Translations under genes and position numbers: made by a program
The notes under the pieces: model-generated
Seen by the model: the letters and a program-made list of their open reading frames with translations, nothing else
Database searches by the model: none
What the model was told of the DNA's origin: nothing
NCBI GenBank assembly: GCA_041941305.1
Contig: JBGTQJ010000040.1
Coordinates: forward strand, 1 to 64,000
Direction of reading: 5' to 3'
Length of the DNA: 64,000 nucleotides
Source of the DNA: JANSWP01 sp041941305
GTDB taxonomy: Bacteria; Bacteroidota; Bacteroidia; Chitinophagales; Saprospiraceae
Shown here: piece by piece, positions 1 to 9,548 of the stretch
How the letters are laid out: each line of letters starts with the position of its first letter
Position numbering within the stretch: the first letter of the stretch is position 1

Positions 1-13
1 TTTCTTTTTGTGG

Positions 14-56
14 GGGTTGCTTGTTGGGGTTTTCACAATCCCCCAACTCGCAACCC
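14..56. repeat. Two-tier stem-loop (palindrome)
   Basis: Outer arms 14-20 and 50-56 (GGGTTGC/GCAACCC) and inner arms 23-29 and 41-47 (GTTGGGG/CCCCAAC) pair perfectly, separated by a 2x2 internal mismatch and an 11-nt loop. No T-run follows on either strand, so it is not a textbook terminator. It lies about 120 bases beyond the end of the minus-strand anti-sigma gene and could be a REP-like palindrome. The rest of 57-176 holds nothing I recognise. Confidence 0.5.
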
Positions 57-176
57 GCAATAATTTGAATATCAATGGCTCAAGTAGAGGAAATAAATGA
101 AATGGACTTTATCGCTCAAATTCGGGATGATGCATAGTTCATTTTCATTCAATTCAGCAACTTAAATTACAGTGTA

Positions 177-926
177 TCAAAAAACTAGTTTCCGCCAATT
201 GCTTGTCAGCTTCGATTGCATCTCTTTTGCTTGAGAATACAGGGAATGTCCTGGATTTTGGACAATTTTTTCCAATTGCGTTAATGCTTTAGTTTCCTCA
301 TTATTTTGGAGATAAGCCATAGCTAGTAGCCAGTCAACATCTTCCATATAGCGTTTATCGCCTGTTTCTTGCAATGAATTGAGCACCTCAATGGCTTGGG
401 GAGAGGCTCCGGTTTTTAGGTAGAGGTGTCCTAGATGAAATTGAGCCATCTCATAACTGGAGTCGGTGGAAACTTTAGACCATAGCGCAATAGCTTTGTT
501 GTAATCTTTTGTGCTGTAAGCTTCGGAAAGTTGATTAATTAGTAGGTTTTCCTGTTCAACTCCCGTATCTCTTAGCGTGGGTTCTGGAAGTTTATGGAAA
601 TGTGCTATTAGGGCTTTATCAGAATATGTTTTGGTTGCATACCACAGATTGCCAATTACAATTAATACAGCAATGCTAGCGGCAATGGAATAAATTTTTA
701 TTGGAAAACTCAATTGTTTCCTCTTAATTTTTGTGTGAATGGCTTTAACTTTTTCTTTCGTCTTATATTTTGCATATAATTCCACAACCTGATGAGTCTC
801 TTTTTGGGCGGCCACTTTATTGGCGAATTCGGGTTCAGTCTCCATTCTTAATCTAAATGCCTTTTCTTCTCTTGCATTTAGTTTACCTGCCAGAAAATCT
901 TCAATTAGTTCAAATCCATCTTTCAC
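177..926 (-). CDS. Membrane-anchored TPR protein, putative anti-sigma partner
   Basis: A 249-residue protein with a short helical N-terminal domain (about residues 1-75), one membrane helix (about 76-97, with core IAASIAVLIVIG) and a C-terminal part of TPR-like helices (about 125-245; for example the segment starting AQFHLGHLYLKTGASPQAIE). The layout of cytoplasmic domain, one membrane helix and extracytoplasmic repeats fits Bacteroidota anti-sigma-like proteins, but I see no zinc-binding anti-sigma signature. The start is GTG at 926-924; the nearby ATG is out of frame. The GTGA overlap with the upstream ECF sigma gene implies translational coupling and is the main reason for the anti-sigma call. 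It could equally be a TPR adaptor of unknown role. Confidence 0.75.
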   Translation of the reverse strand: MKDGFELIEDFLAGKLNAREEKAFRLRMETEPEFANKVAAQKETHQVVELYAKYKTKEKVKAIHTKIKRKQLSFPIKIYSIAASIAVLIVIGNLWYATKTYSDKALIAHFHKLPEPTLRDTGVEQENLLINQLSEAYSTKDYNKAIALWSKVSTDSSYEMAQFHLGHLYLKTGASPQAIEVLNSLQETGDKRYMEDVDWLLAMAYLQNNEETKALTQLEKIVQNPGHSLYSQAKEMQSKLTSNWRKLVF

Positions 927-1519
927 AATAATTCATTTTTAATTTTAATAATTCCTTTGTCTGTTGTTAGCTTTTGATGGAGTTCCTTTAAGCAAAGATT
1001 CTTTTTGTTCATTGCTACTTGTTCACTGCTATAACCCAGTTCTTTAGCAATCTCTTTCATTGAGTAATTCAAACCCCAGAGATAGAGTACTTCGCGACAT
1101 TTGACTTTTAAATGATCAAACAATGCCAAAATATTTGCTTTTTGCTCAGCTTCAATAACCAAATTTTCAGGACTTTTTTTATCTATTATTCCAGATTGAG
1201 CTAGACTTTTGAAATCTGCTTCTCTATCCAGTTTTTTATATTTTTTAAACCAAATGTTTTTACAGATTGCAAACAAATAGGTCGCTAATGCACTTTCTCC
1301 ATTAAACCGTTCCTTTCGGATATTGATGACCAATTCGGTAATACCTTCCTGTAATACATCTTCAGCATCTTCAATTTTTCCTTTTCGTGACATTACAAAT
1401 TGCCTGATTTTTTCCCAATTCTTTTTGATTAAATAGGTAATCGCTTTCTCTTCAGCCAATCCCCCAAAAAGGATATCTGAAAGTAAGTTCTCATCCCTAT
1501 ATTTTGTTTTTCTAAACAT
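923..1519 (-). CDS. ECF-type RNA polymerase sigma factor
   Basis: A 198-residue sigma-70 family protein of extracytoplasmic-function type. Region 2 is visible around residues 45-95 (DAEDVLQEGITELVINI, then a segment ending YLFAICKNIW). Region 4, a helix-turn-helix, lies around residues 135-185 (CREVLYLWGLNYSMKEIAKE followed by a Q/N/K-rich recognition helix). There is no region 1 or 3, as usual for ECF factors. It is the first gene of a two-gene minus-strand operon; its TGA stop overlaps the GTG start of the membrane protein by 4 bases. Sigma factor and membrane partner probably form a surface-signal-responsive pair. Target genes are not evident from the sequence, although divergently transcribed secreted-protein genes begin 430 bp away. 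Confidence 0.9.
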   Translation of the reverse strand: MFRKTKYRDENLLSDILFGGLAEEKAITYLIKKNWEKIRQFVMSRKGKIEDAEDVLQEGITELVINIRKERFNGESALATYLFAICKNIWFKKYKKLDREADFKSLAQSGIIDKKSPENLVIEAEQKANILALFDHLKVKCREVLYLWGLNYSMKEIAKELGYSSEQVAMNKKNLCLKELHQKLTTDKGIIKIKNELL

Positions 1520-1945
1520 TAGTACCCATTAACTGACAAAATCTAACACGAGCTTCTATACCTGTATTTTATAAAAGTAAGATTTTTGACCATTTTCTCA
1601 TCATTCCATCTTTTTTTTTCAAAAACCATGTTAGGTTTTTCCGCTCTCGTGGTACCAATAAAATGTAGACAATAATCGTGGCTTTTATAAGTCCTGTTTT
1701 GAAAAACATTGACTTTCAAAACAATGTTTTTTCATGTCCTGTATTGCCCTTGGAAATTGATTTTCAACTCTTTAGCTGGCTTTCTAAGCTGTGGACTAGC
1801 AATGGCGTTGTACTAAGCCTCCAGGCTATTTATTGCCAAAAAAAAGATTTTGCAATTCTAGATTGAGTGTAAAATAAGTAGCAGTGAAATCCAAAAAAAT
1901 GCTAGTCACTTGTTTGAAAGCCATCCTCCAAAAAATAAATTAACT
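1520..1945. other. Intergenic region between divergent genes, with two hairpins
   Basis: This 426-bp gap separates the ECF sigma gene (minus) from the FG-GAP gene (plus). It holds a 7-bp stem-loop at 1621-1640 (AAAAACC/GGTTTTT) and a 10-bp perfect stem at 1702-1731 (AAAAACATTG/CAATGTTTTT) with a 10-nt loop. A 62-codon open frame at 1678-1866 has no recognisable features and I do not call it a gene. No perfect TAnnTTTG box was found for either flanking gene. The second hairpin may act as a leader structure or a bidirectional terminator. Confidence 0.4.
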
Positions 1946-4900
1946 ATGAAAAGAATGACCAAACACTTGAACTTCCAAACACTGGTTGGAATTTTGCTTT
2001 TTACCTTCCTTTACCCCATTCAATCAGAAGACCTTTTAGCTTACCCTTCCAGCAAACACTTCAATGGAAAGAACGAAATAGACGAACCAAGCGAGCCTAC
2101 CACTTTTTCAAATAGGATCCCCCCTGCTTTAAGCTTTTTGGAGACTATGCTCATTCCTAATGCTCCTGACCCTCAATCTGGTGATTTTTATGGAAATCGA
2201 ACAGCAATTGATGGAAATTATGCAGTAGTTGGATCCACTGAAGATGACAATAATGGATTTACCGACAATGGGGCTGTTTATGTTTTTAAAAAAACAGGTG
2301 CCACCTGGATTCAGGAAGCCAAACTTACTGCAGCTGATGCAGCTAGTGGCGATCGTTTTGGACATGTAGATATTAGTGGAGATTACATCGTTGCAGGTGC
2401 TCACCACAATGATGATGATGGTACCGATAGTGGTTCCGCTTACATCTTCAGAAGAAACGGTACGAGTTGGATTCAGGAAGCCAAACTCACGGCTTCTGAT
2501 GCTGCCTCAGGTGAAAATTTTGGGGTAAATGTCTCCATTGACGGAAACAAAGTGCTTATTGCTGCTCATGGAGGTGGTAATGCCACCTCAGCTGGCGCGG
2601 CTTACATTTTTAAAAGAACTGGATCGACTTGGTCAGAAGAAGCAAAGCTTACTGCCTCCGATGGTGCTCCTAATGATGCCTTTGGCGACGATGTCTTTCT
2701 AACAGGAAATTTTGCTGTAATTGGAGCAGTCGACAATGATGCCACGGCCACTGATAGTGGAGCTGGTTACCTATTTGAATTCAATGGAACTGCCTGGAAT
2801 CAGGTGGCCAAATTGACAGCCTCAGACGGTGCCGCTTTTGACAGGATGGGGGAAAATGTTTCCATGTCTGGTGATTATATCGCGATAAGCTCAAAAAGAG
2901 ATGATGATGATGGAACGGATAGTGGTTCAGCATATGTGTATAAAAAACCTGCTTCAGGTTGGACCAATATGACCGAAACCAGCAAGCTTACAGCATCGGA
3001 TGCTGCTGCAGGAGACATTTTTGGTTGGGATGTTGCTATTGATGGGGAATTACTTTTTATCAGTTCTCTCAAAGATGATAATGCAAATGGTTCTGATGCT
3101 GGTTCCATTTATATTTTTCAAAGAAGTGGTTCCACCTGGTCGGAGATAAACCAAATTTTAGCTTCTGATGGAAGTGGTGGAGATGGACTAGGTATTGAAA
3201 TAGGCCTATTTGGAAATCATTTGGTAGCAGGTGCCTATTTAAAAAATAACCAAAGTGGTGGAGCTTATATTTACGACATTTCTTCCCTGACTACTGATAC
3301 AGATGGAGATGGTGACCCAGATAACACGGATTGTGCTATTAATAACCCAAATATTTATACTGGCGCAACTGAAAACTGTAATGGTTATGATGATGATTGC
3401 GATAGTTTAATAGATGATGCTGATCCTAATATTTCCGGCCAGACTACCTGGTATGCTGATACAGATGGAGACGGTTTTGGCGATAATAATAATACTACTG
3501 TTTCCTGTTTTCAACCAACTGGTTATGTAGCTGACAATACGGATTGTGATGATACGAATCCAGGTGTCCATCCCAATCCTCCTGAAACAAAAGTCACTGC
3601 TTCTGATGGGGCCGCTGGCGATAGGTTTGGTGCCCGAACCGACATATCCGGGCATATTGCTATCGTGGGAGCTATACACGATAGTGATAATGGCACCCAA
3701 TCGGGTTCAGCATATATATTTGAAAAAAATGGCGGAAGCTGGATCGAGACTGCCAAACTAACGGCTTCTGATGCGGGACCCAACGATCGGTTTGGGGCAG
3801 CTACAGCCGTTTCCGGAAATAGAGTAGCCGTTGGAGCTGCCAGTTCAGTAGGTAATGGCGCCACCTATGTTTTCGAAAAAATAGGAGGGAACTGGACCGA
3901 AATTGCCAAACTAACTGCCAGTGACGGAGCTCCCCAGGACAATTTTGGAGGACAAGTAGATATAGATGGAAATCAGGTAATTGTGGGCGCATCCCTGGAC
4001 GATGATTTTGGAACTGAGACTGGTGCTGCTTACATCTTTGAGGAATTGGGAGGGGTATGGACTCAGAAAATTAAACTTTTGGCGAGCAATGCTGATGCTT
4101 TTGACCGATTTGGGAATGGTGTAAGCATTGATGGTCATCAGGCGGTCGTTGGGGCAGCTGGGAATGCAGGCCTTCCTCCAGGTTCCGGAGCTGCTTATAT
4201 GTTTGAAAATATTGGTGGCGTCTGGACAGAAGTTGATATCCTTCTTCCCAGTATTGTCACAGGAATTGATGCATTCGGGGCAATTCCTTCAATTTCAGGT
4301 AATACAGTTTTAATAGGAGCACATAATACACACCTTCCTGGAGCACTCAAGGCAGGTGTGGCTTATATTTTTGAAAAAGTCGGTGGAACGTGGACACAAA
4401 CTGCCCAATTGCAAGCAAGTGATTATGCCGCAAACCGTCGATTTGGAATCATAAATGCACTTGATAATGATATCGCCTTGATTGGCTCTTTTAATGACAA
4501 TGATCCTTCCTATGCAGGAGCTGCTTATGTGTTCAAAAAAATAGGAGGCGTATGGACAGAGACAGAAAAGTTGACCGCCAGTGACGGAGCTCCAGGGGAT
4601 GATTTTGGATGGGTAGGACTCTCAGGAGTCACTGGAATAATTGGTGCACAAAATAATAATGGTGTTGGTGCTGCCTATTTTTACAATGTTAATCCTGTCG
4701 ATGAAGTCTGCAATGGCATTGACGATGATTGTGACAGCCTGATTGATGATGCTGATCCAGATATCGTTGGTCAATCCACATGGTATGCAGATACAGATGG
4801 GGATGGCTTTGGAGATAACAATAATTCCATGTTGGCATGTGATCAACCAACAGGTTTTGTAGCAGATAATACAGACTGTGATGATACAAATCCAAATGTT

Positions 4901-7513
4901 CATCCAAATCCTTCGGAGATAAAACTCACCGCTTCAAATGGGGACCCAAATGACTTTTTTGGGCGCCGTGTTGATATTTTTGGAACTACGGCTATTGTGG
5001 GAGCTTACAATGATGATGACAAAGGCATCAATTCTGGGGCTGCATATATTTACGAAAAAATAGGTGGAGTTTGGGCTGAAACAATCAAGTTGACAGCTTC
5101 AGATGGTGGAGCAAACGATAGATTTGGTTTTGATGTTGCCATTACTGGAAACAAAATGGTGGTTGGTGCTGCCAGTTCAGTAGGGAATGGTGCGGCATAT
5201 GTATTTGAAAAACAAGGAGGAAGCTGGACTGAAATTGCTAAATTAACAGCCAATGATGGGGCTCCCTTAGATCATTTTGGAGTTAGTGTAGCTATAGAAG
5301 GGAGCCAGGCAGTCATTGGAGCATTTTTGGATGATGACAATGGAACAGAAACTGGTTCGGCCTACATCTTTGAAGAATCTGGAGGGATTTGGAGCCAAAC
5401 AACTAAACTATTGGCAAGCGATGGAAACGGATTTGATCGCTTTGGTAATGGCTTAGATATTGAAGGAGACAAAATTGTTATAGGTGCTCCTGGCGCGGAT
5501 GGTATTCCCACCAGGTCGGGAGCTGCCTATATTTTTGAAAAAGTTGCCGGAGTATGGACTGAAGTTGAGATTCTTCATCCAAGCATTGTGACTGGAAATG
5601 ACAATTTTGGAGGAGGAACCCCTTCCATTTCTGGTGGTAAAGTTTTAATCGGTGCATTTCGCACCAATCTACCTGGAGCCTCCCAGGCTGGCGTAGCATA
5701 TATTTTTGAGAAAGTTGCAGGAAACTGGGTAGAAACTTCTCAACTACAAGCTAGTGATTTTGGGGCGAATATGCTATTTGGAGCAAACTCATCTATCGAT
5801 AATAATATGGCAATTATTGGATCCGTTTCTCCCAATATTGGAGCAGCTTATGTTTTCAAATATTCTGGAGGGGTATGGACTGAAACGCTAAAATTGACAG
5901 CAAGTGACGGTGTCTCTGGTGATGAATTTGGATTTGTAGGCATCTCCGGAGCAACGGGAATAGTAGGGGCTCTAAATCACAATGGAACTGGTGCAGCTTA
6001 TGTCTATAATCTTAATCCAACAGCAGAAGTTTGTAATGGGATTGATGATGATTGCGACACTTTAATTGACGATGCAGATCCTGATATCGTTGGGCAGCAG
6101 ACCTGGTATGCAGATTTGGACGGAGACGGTTTTGGTGACCCCAATAGTACAACATTGTCTTGCAATCAACCTTCTGGTTTTGTATCAAATAATACCGATT
6201 GTGATGATTCCAATTCAAGCATCAATCCTTCTGCCACCGAGATATGTAATGGTGCGGATGATGATTGTGATACCTTAATTGACGATGCAGATCCCGGTGT
6301 TATTGGACAACAAACCTGGTATGCAGATTCAGATGGAGACAGCTTTGGTGATCCCAACAACTCTACTTTGGCTTGTAACCAGCCTTCCGGTTTTGTTACA
6401 GATAATAGCGATTGTGACGATACAAATCCTGCTATTAACCCAAATGGGACAGAGGTTTGCAATAACCTGGATGATAATTGTGATACCAATATCGATGAAG
6501 GGGGAGTTTGTGATTCAGATGGAGATGGAGATCCCGATATCACAGATTGTGACGACAACAATCCAAATATTTACAATGGTGCGCCAGAAATCTGTGATGG
6601 AGTGGACAATGACTGTGATGGGTTGGTTGATGATGCTGACCCAAATGTCACTGGACAAGGCACCTGGTACGCAGATTCAGACGGTGATGGTTTTGGGGAT
6701 CCTAATGTTACGACACTTGCTTGCGACCAACCATCAGGATTCGTCTCGGATAATACCGATTGTGATGACAACGACGCCGCTGTCCATCCCAGTGCATCGG
6801 AATTTTGTAATGGCATTGATGACGATTGTGACGCTAGTATTGATGAAGGATTCGATCAAGACAATGATGGAGTTGCTGATTGTTTTGATAATTGTCCCAA
6901 TACAACAAATCCCGGACAAGCAGATGCTGATTGTGATGGTGTAGGAGACGCCTGTGACCTTTGTGATGGGGGAGATGATTCCATTGATAACAACAATGAT
7001 GGGTTACCAGATTGTGCATATTTCCCAGGTATGAATCATCTTGAATCCTCCTGGAAATGTGGCAACAATAACAATAAAGTATCTATTTGTCATGTCCCTC
7101 CTGGAAATCCAGCAAATGCTCACACCATATGTGTTTCTCCAAATGCCGTGCCTGCCCATCTTGGGCATGCGGGTGACTATGTTGGTCCTTGTGGAAATGC
7201 CAATTGCAATCAGTCATTTGAATCCCATGTTAATAATGAGATAAAGACTGATTTTGAGATTCAACAAATTCACTTATTCCCAAATCCAGTTAAAGAAACG
7301 CTTCTCATCAATTTGAGGGGGTTTGAAAGTCAAGAGGTGGAGGTAAGCATTCTTAATAATTTGGGAATGGAAGTTTGGGGTGAAAAAATAGGGATCGGTA
7401 AAACAAATTTCACTGTAAACCTACTGCCTTCCAATTTTGTAAATGGTACTTATTTAATGGTAGTGAAAACCAAGGAAGGAAAGTACTCTAAGTCATTTGT
7501 ATTGATGAAATAG
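1946..7513 (+). CDS. Secreted FG-GAP propeller / MopE-repeat protein with T9SS type A sorting domain
   Basis: About 1855 residues from the ATG at 1946, chosen because it starts a classic signal peptide (core TLVGILLFTFLYPIQS); a TTG at 1910 is in frame upstream. Three blocks of seven FG-GAP-like units follow (residues about 68-445, 545-915 and 990-1357), each unit of the form KLTASDGAxxDxFG...DxxG..., consistent with three seven-bladed propellers. Each block is capped by an Asp/Cys-rich MopE-type putative metal-binding module (DTDGDGFGD, TDCDD, CNGIDDDCD). Further MopE units, a thrombospondin-3-like stretch and a CHVPPGNP...AHLGH Cys/His motif follow. The last 80 residues form a type A T9SS sorting domain (HLFPNPVKETL ... 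GTYLMVVKT ... FVLMK). It is predicted to be exported through T9SS and to bind calcium. The ligand is unknown. Confidence 0.9.
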   Translation: MKRMTKHLNFQTLVGILLFTFLYPIQSEDLLAYPSSKHFNGKNEIDEPSEPTTFSNRIPPALSFLETMLIPNAPDPQSGDFYGNRTAIDGNYAVVGSTEDDNNGFTDNGAVYVFKKTGATWIQEAKLTAADAASGDRFGHVDISGDYIVAGAHHNDDDGTDSGSAYIFRRNGTSWIQEAKLTASDAASGENFGVNVSIDGNKVLIAAHGGGNATSAGAAYIFKRTGSTWSEEAKLTASDGAPNDAFGDDVFLTGNFAVIGAVDNDATATDSGAGYLFEFNGTAWNQVAKLTASDGAAFDRMGENVSMSGDYIAISSKRDDDDGTDSGSAYVYKKPASGWTNMTETSKLTASDAAAGDIFGWDVAIDGELLFISSLKDDNANGSDAGSIYIFQRSGSTWSEINQILASDGSGGDGLGIEIGLFGNHLVAGAYLKNNQSGGAYIYDISSLTTDTDGDGDPDNTDCAINNPNIYTGATENCNGYDDDCDSLIDDADPNISGQTTWYADTDGDGFGDNNNTTVSCFQPTGYVADNTDCDDTNPGVHPNPPETKVTASDGAAGDRFGARTDISGHIAIVGAIHDSDNGTQSGSAYIFEKNGGSWIETAKLTASDAGPNDRFGAATAVSGNRVAVGAASSVGNGATYVFEKIGGNWTEIAKLTASDGAPQDNFGGQVDIDGNQVIVGASLDDDFGTETGAAYIFEELGGVWTQKIKLLASNADAFDRFGNGVSIDGHQAVVGAAGNAGLPPGSGAAYMFENIGGVWTEVDILLPSIVTGIDAFGAIPSISGNTVLIGAHNTHLPGALKAGVAYIFEKVGGTWTQTAQLQASDYAANRRFGIINALDNDIALIGSFNDNDPSYAGAAYVFKKIGGVWTETEKLTASDGAPGDDFGWVGLSGVTGIIGAQNNNGVGAAYFYNVNPVDEVCNGIDDDCDSLIDDADPDIVGQSTWYADTDGDGFGDNNNSMLACDQPTGFVADNTDCDDTNPNVHPNPSEIKLTASNGDPNDFFGRRVDIFGTTAIVGAYNDDDKGINSGAAYIYEKIGGVWAETIKLTASDGGANDRFGFDVAITGNKMVVGAASSVGNGAAYVFEKQGGSWTEIAKLTANDGAPLDHFGVSVAIEGSQAVIGAFLDDDNGTETGSAYIFEESGGIWSQTTKLLASDGNGFDRFGNGLDIEGDKIVIGAPGADGIPTRSGAAYIFEKVAGVWTEVEILHPSIVTGNDNFGGGTPSISGGKVLIGAFRTNLPGASQAGVAYIFEKVAGNWVETSQLQASDFGANMLFGANSSIDNNMAIIGSVSPNIGAAYVFKYSGGVWTETLKLTASDGVSGDEFGFVGISGATGIVGALNHNGTGAAYVYNLNPTAEVCNGIDDDCDTLIDDADPDIVGQQTWYADLDGDGFGDPNSTTLSCNQPSGFVSNNTDCDDSNSSINPSATEICNGADDDCDTLIDDADPGVIGQQTWYADSDGDSFGDPNNSTLACNQPSGFVTDNSDCDDTNPAINPNGTEVCNNLDDNCDTNIDEGGVCDSDGDGDPDITDCDDNNPNIYNGAPEICDGVDNDCDGLVDDADPNVTGQGTWYADSDGDGFGDPNVTTLACDQPSGFVSDNTDCDDNDAAVHPSASEFCNGIDDDCDASIDEGFDQDNDGVADCFDNCPNTTNPGQADADCDGVGDACDLCDGGDDSIDNNNDGLPDCAYFPGMNHLESSWKCGNNNNKVSICHVPPGNPANAHTICVSPNAVPAHLGHAGDYVGPCGNANCNQSFESHVNNEIKTDFEIQQIHLFPNPVKETLLINLRGFESQEVEVSILNNLGMEVWGEKIGIGKTNFTVNLLPSNFVNGTYLMVVKTKEGKYSKSFVLMK
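3569..6228 (+). repeat. Internal tandem duplication of a ~1.33-kb propeller + MopE module
   Basis: The segment beginning HPNPPETKVTASDG (3569) recurs as HPNPSEIKLTASNG (4901), a shift of 1332 bp. Both copies carry the same order of seven distinguishable FG-GAP units, including an odd fifth unit with ILLPSIVTG or ILHPSIVTG in place of KLTASDG, and both end in CNGIDDDCD. The copies have clearly diverged at the codon level, so the duplication is not recent. The first propeller (2150-3285) has seven units too but lacks the odd fifth unit. Confidence 0.8.
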
Positions 7514-7630
7514 GAAAAACTATAAGATAAGTTCAACTAAGTCAAAACCTCCATCGTGAATTGTCCAAAAAAACTGAAAAGGGATCTCTTTTGGCATTTC
7601 ATGATATTCGATAATCAAAAAATTAATGAA

Positions 7631-9430
7631 ATGAAAAAACTTAAAATTCAATCCATTTTAGCCATTTCGCTTTTATTGTTTATGGTTTCCATAATTTCTG
7701 TAAATGGGCAGCATGTAATTTCAAATGGTCTAATCGCTTATTGGCCAGCTGATGGGAATGCAACAGATGTAATAGGAGCTAATAATGGTACAATGATGAA
7801 CGGAGCAACTTTCGATAATGGCGTTTTTGGGCAAGCCTTCGATCTTACCAATTCTAATTCATCAGATTATGTCAAGATTCCTACTCCTTATCAGTTTGCC
7901 CACGGTGACGATTTCTCTATTAATTTTTGGTTTAAAGCAAATGGATCAGTTAATAATATTTACGTAATATTCTTTGACACAAGGTTGGGGCAGTTTTTGG
8001 GCTATGCTTTGGTGTTGAACCAAGATGGTTCCATCAGTACGGGTGGTAGATGTGATAATTCATTTAATGGCTGGGGTGCCTACAGCAATAGCAACTCGTG
8101 TATGTTAAACGGTTGGCACCATGTAGCAATGACAATAAATTGGGTTAATAATGAAAATAAACTTTATATAAATGGAGTTCTTCAATTTACAGGAAATACG
8201 ACTGCCTGTAATGGTTTTACAAGTCCTGACAAATTTCACATAGGTGCTTTAGCCAACCTTTGGCCAGCATTTAATTTTAATGGTTGGATGGACGATTTTC
8301 AAATTCATGATAGAACCCTTTCTGCAAGCGAAATCTTAGCTATATTCCAGGCAGGCAATGTCTCCAATACTTGTGATTCTGATGGCGATGGCGATCCTGA
8401 TGTGACAGATTGTGATGATACTAATCCTAATATTTATACTGGTGCAACAGAAGTTTGCAATGGTGTAGATGATGATTGCGATGGATTGATTGATGAAGGA
8501 CTTAATTGCGATTCTGATGGCGATGGCGATCCTGATATTACGGATTGTGACGATACTAATCCTAATATTTACACTGGGGCACCTGAGGTTTGTAACGGTG
8601 TAGATGATGATTGCGATGGATTAATCGATGAAGGAGCTGCTTGTGATTCTGATGGCGATGGCGATCCTGATTCGACAGATTGTGATGATAGCAATCCCAA
8701 TATTTACACTGGAGCCACTGAAATTTGCAATGGGGTAGATGATAATTGTGATGGACAAATAGATGAGGGCTTTGATCAAGATGGGGATGGAATTTCTGAT
8801 TGTGTTGACAACTGTCCTGGCATTGCAAATGCCAATCAATTGGATTCAGATTGCGATGGGGTAGGGGATGACTGTGACCTTTGCGATGGTGGTGATGATT
8901 CCATTGATAATAATAATGACGGATTGCCCGATTGTGCATATTTCCCAGGTATGAATCATCTGGAATTCTCCTGGAAATGTGGTAACAATAACAACAAAGT
9001 TTCGATATGTCATATCCCTCCCGGCAATCCAGCCAATGCCCAAACCAAATGTGTAAGTGCAAATGCGGTAGCTGGTCATTTGGGACATGGTGATTATGTA
9101 GGACCATGTGGAAATACCAATTGTAATCAAGCATTTCAGGCACCAAATAAAAATGGAACAAATGCGGATTTTGAGACTCAACACATTCACTTATTCCCAA
9201 ATCCAGCTAAAGAATTGCTTCACATCAATTTGATGGGGTTTGAAAGTCAAAATGTAGAGGTAAGCATTATCAATAACTTGGGAGTGGAAGTTTGGAGTGA
9301 AAAAGTAGAGGCTGGAAAAACCAATTTGAAGGTGGAATTACAGATCCCCAATTTTGTAAACGGCACTTATTTAGTTGTGGTGAAAACAAAGGAAGAAAGC
9401 ATTGTAAAGCCATTTGTTCTGATGAAATAA
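7631..9430 (+). CDS. Secreted LamG-domain / MopE-repeat protein with T9SS type A sorting domain
   Basis: About 599 residues from the ATG at 7631, where a signal peptide begins (core ILAISLLLFMVSIISVNGQ); an in-frame GTG at 7556 would only add a non-signal extension. Residues about 35-240 form a LamG/concanavalin-like domain (GLIAYWPADGNATD at the start, WHHVAMTINW and LYINGVLQFTG inside, WMDDFQIHDRTLSASEI at the end). Three MopE-type repeats follow (CDSDGDGDPD..TDCDD..CNGVDDDCDG), then a TSP3-like stretch, the CHIPPGNPANAQ..AGHLGHGD motif and a type A T9SS sorting domain. From about residue 380 onward it is nearly the same as the genes on either side. LamG domains commonly bind glycans or proteins; the target is not known. 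Confidence 0.9.
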   Translation: MKKLKIQSILAISLLLFMVSIISVNGQHVISNGLIAYWPADGNATDVIGANNGTMMNGATFDNGVFGQAFDLTNSNSSDYVKIPTPYQFAHGDDFSINFWFKANGSVNNIYVIFFDTRLGQFLGYALVLNQDGSISTGGRCDNSFNGWGAYSNSNSCMLNGWHHVAMTINWVNNENKLYINGVLQFTGNTTACNGFTSPDKFHIGALANLWPAFNFNGWMDDFQIHDRTLSASEILAIFQAGNVSNTCDSDGDGDPDVTDCDDTNPNIYTGATEVCNGVDDDCDGLIDEGLNCDSDGDGDPDITDCDDTNPNIYTGAPEVCNGVDDDCDGLIDEGAACDSDGDGDPDSTDCDDSNPNIYTGATEICNGVDDNCDGQIDEGFDQDGDGISDCVDNCPGIANANQLDSDCDGVGDDCDLCDGGDDSIDNNNDGLPDCAYFPGMNHLEFSWKCGNNNNKVSICHIPPGNPANAQTKCVSANAVAGHLGHGDYVGPCGNTNCNQAFQAPNKNGTNADFETQHIHLFPNPAKELLHINLMGFESQNVEVSIINNLGVEVWSEKVEAGKTNLKVELQIPNFVNGTYLVVVKTKEESIVKPFVLMK

Positions 9431-9548
9431 AAAAGGTTAGTAGGTCATAAAAAAAATCCAAATCTCAATCAATAATTGTCAAAAAGAGTCTCAACCGGGG
9501 CTCCTTTTGGTGATTACTGATATTCAAAAATCAAAAAAAATAAAGAAG

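Noticed and set aside
1678..1866. 62-codon open frame on the plus strand
   Set aside because: No signal peptide or family, overlaps a hairpin, no promoter or ribosome site; probably chance in the intergenic region.
8562..9200. 212-codon His-rich antisense frame within the LamG gene
   Set aside because: It is the reverse of the Asp-rich repeat coding region (GAT codons read backward as ATC/CAT), not an independent gene.
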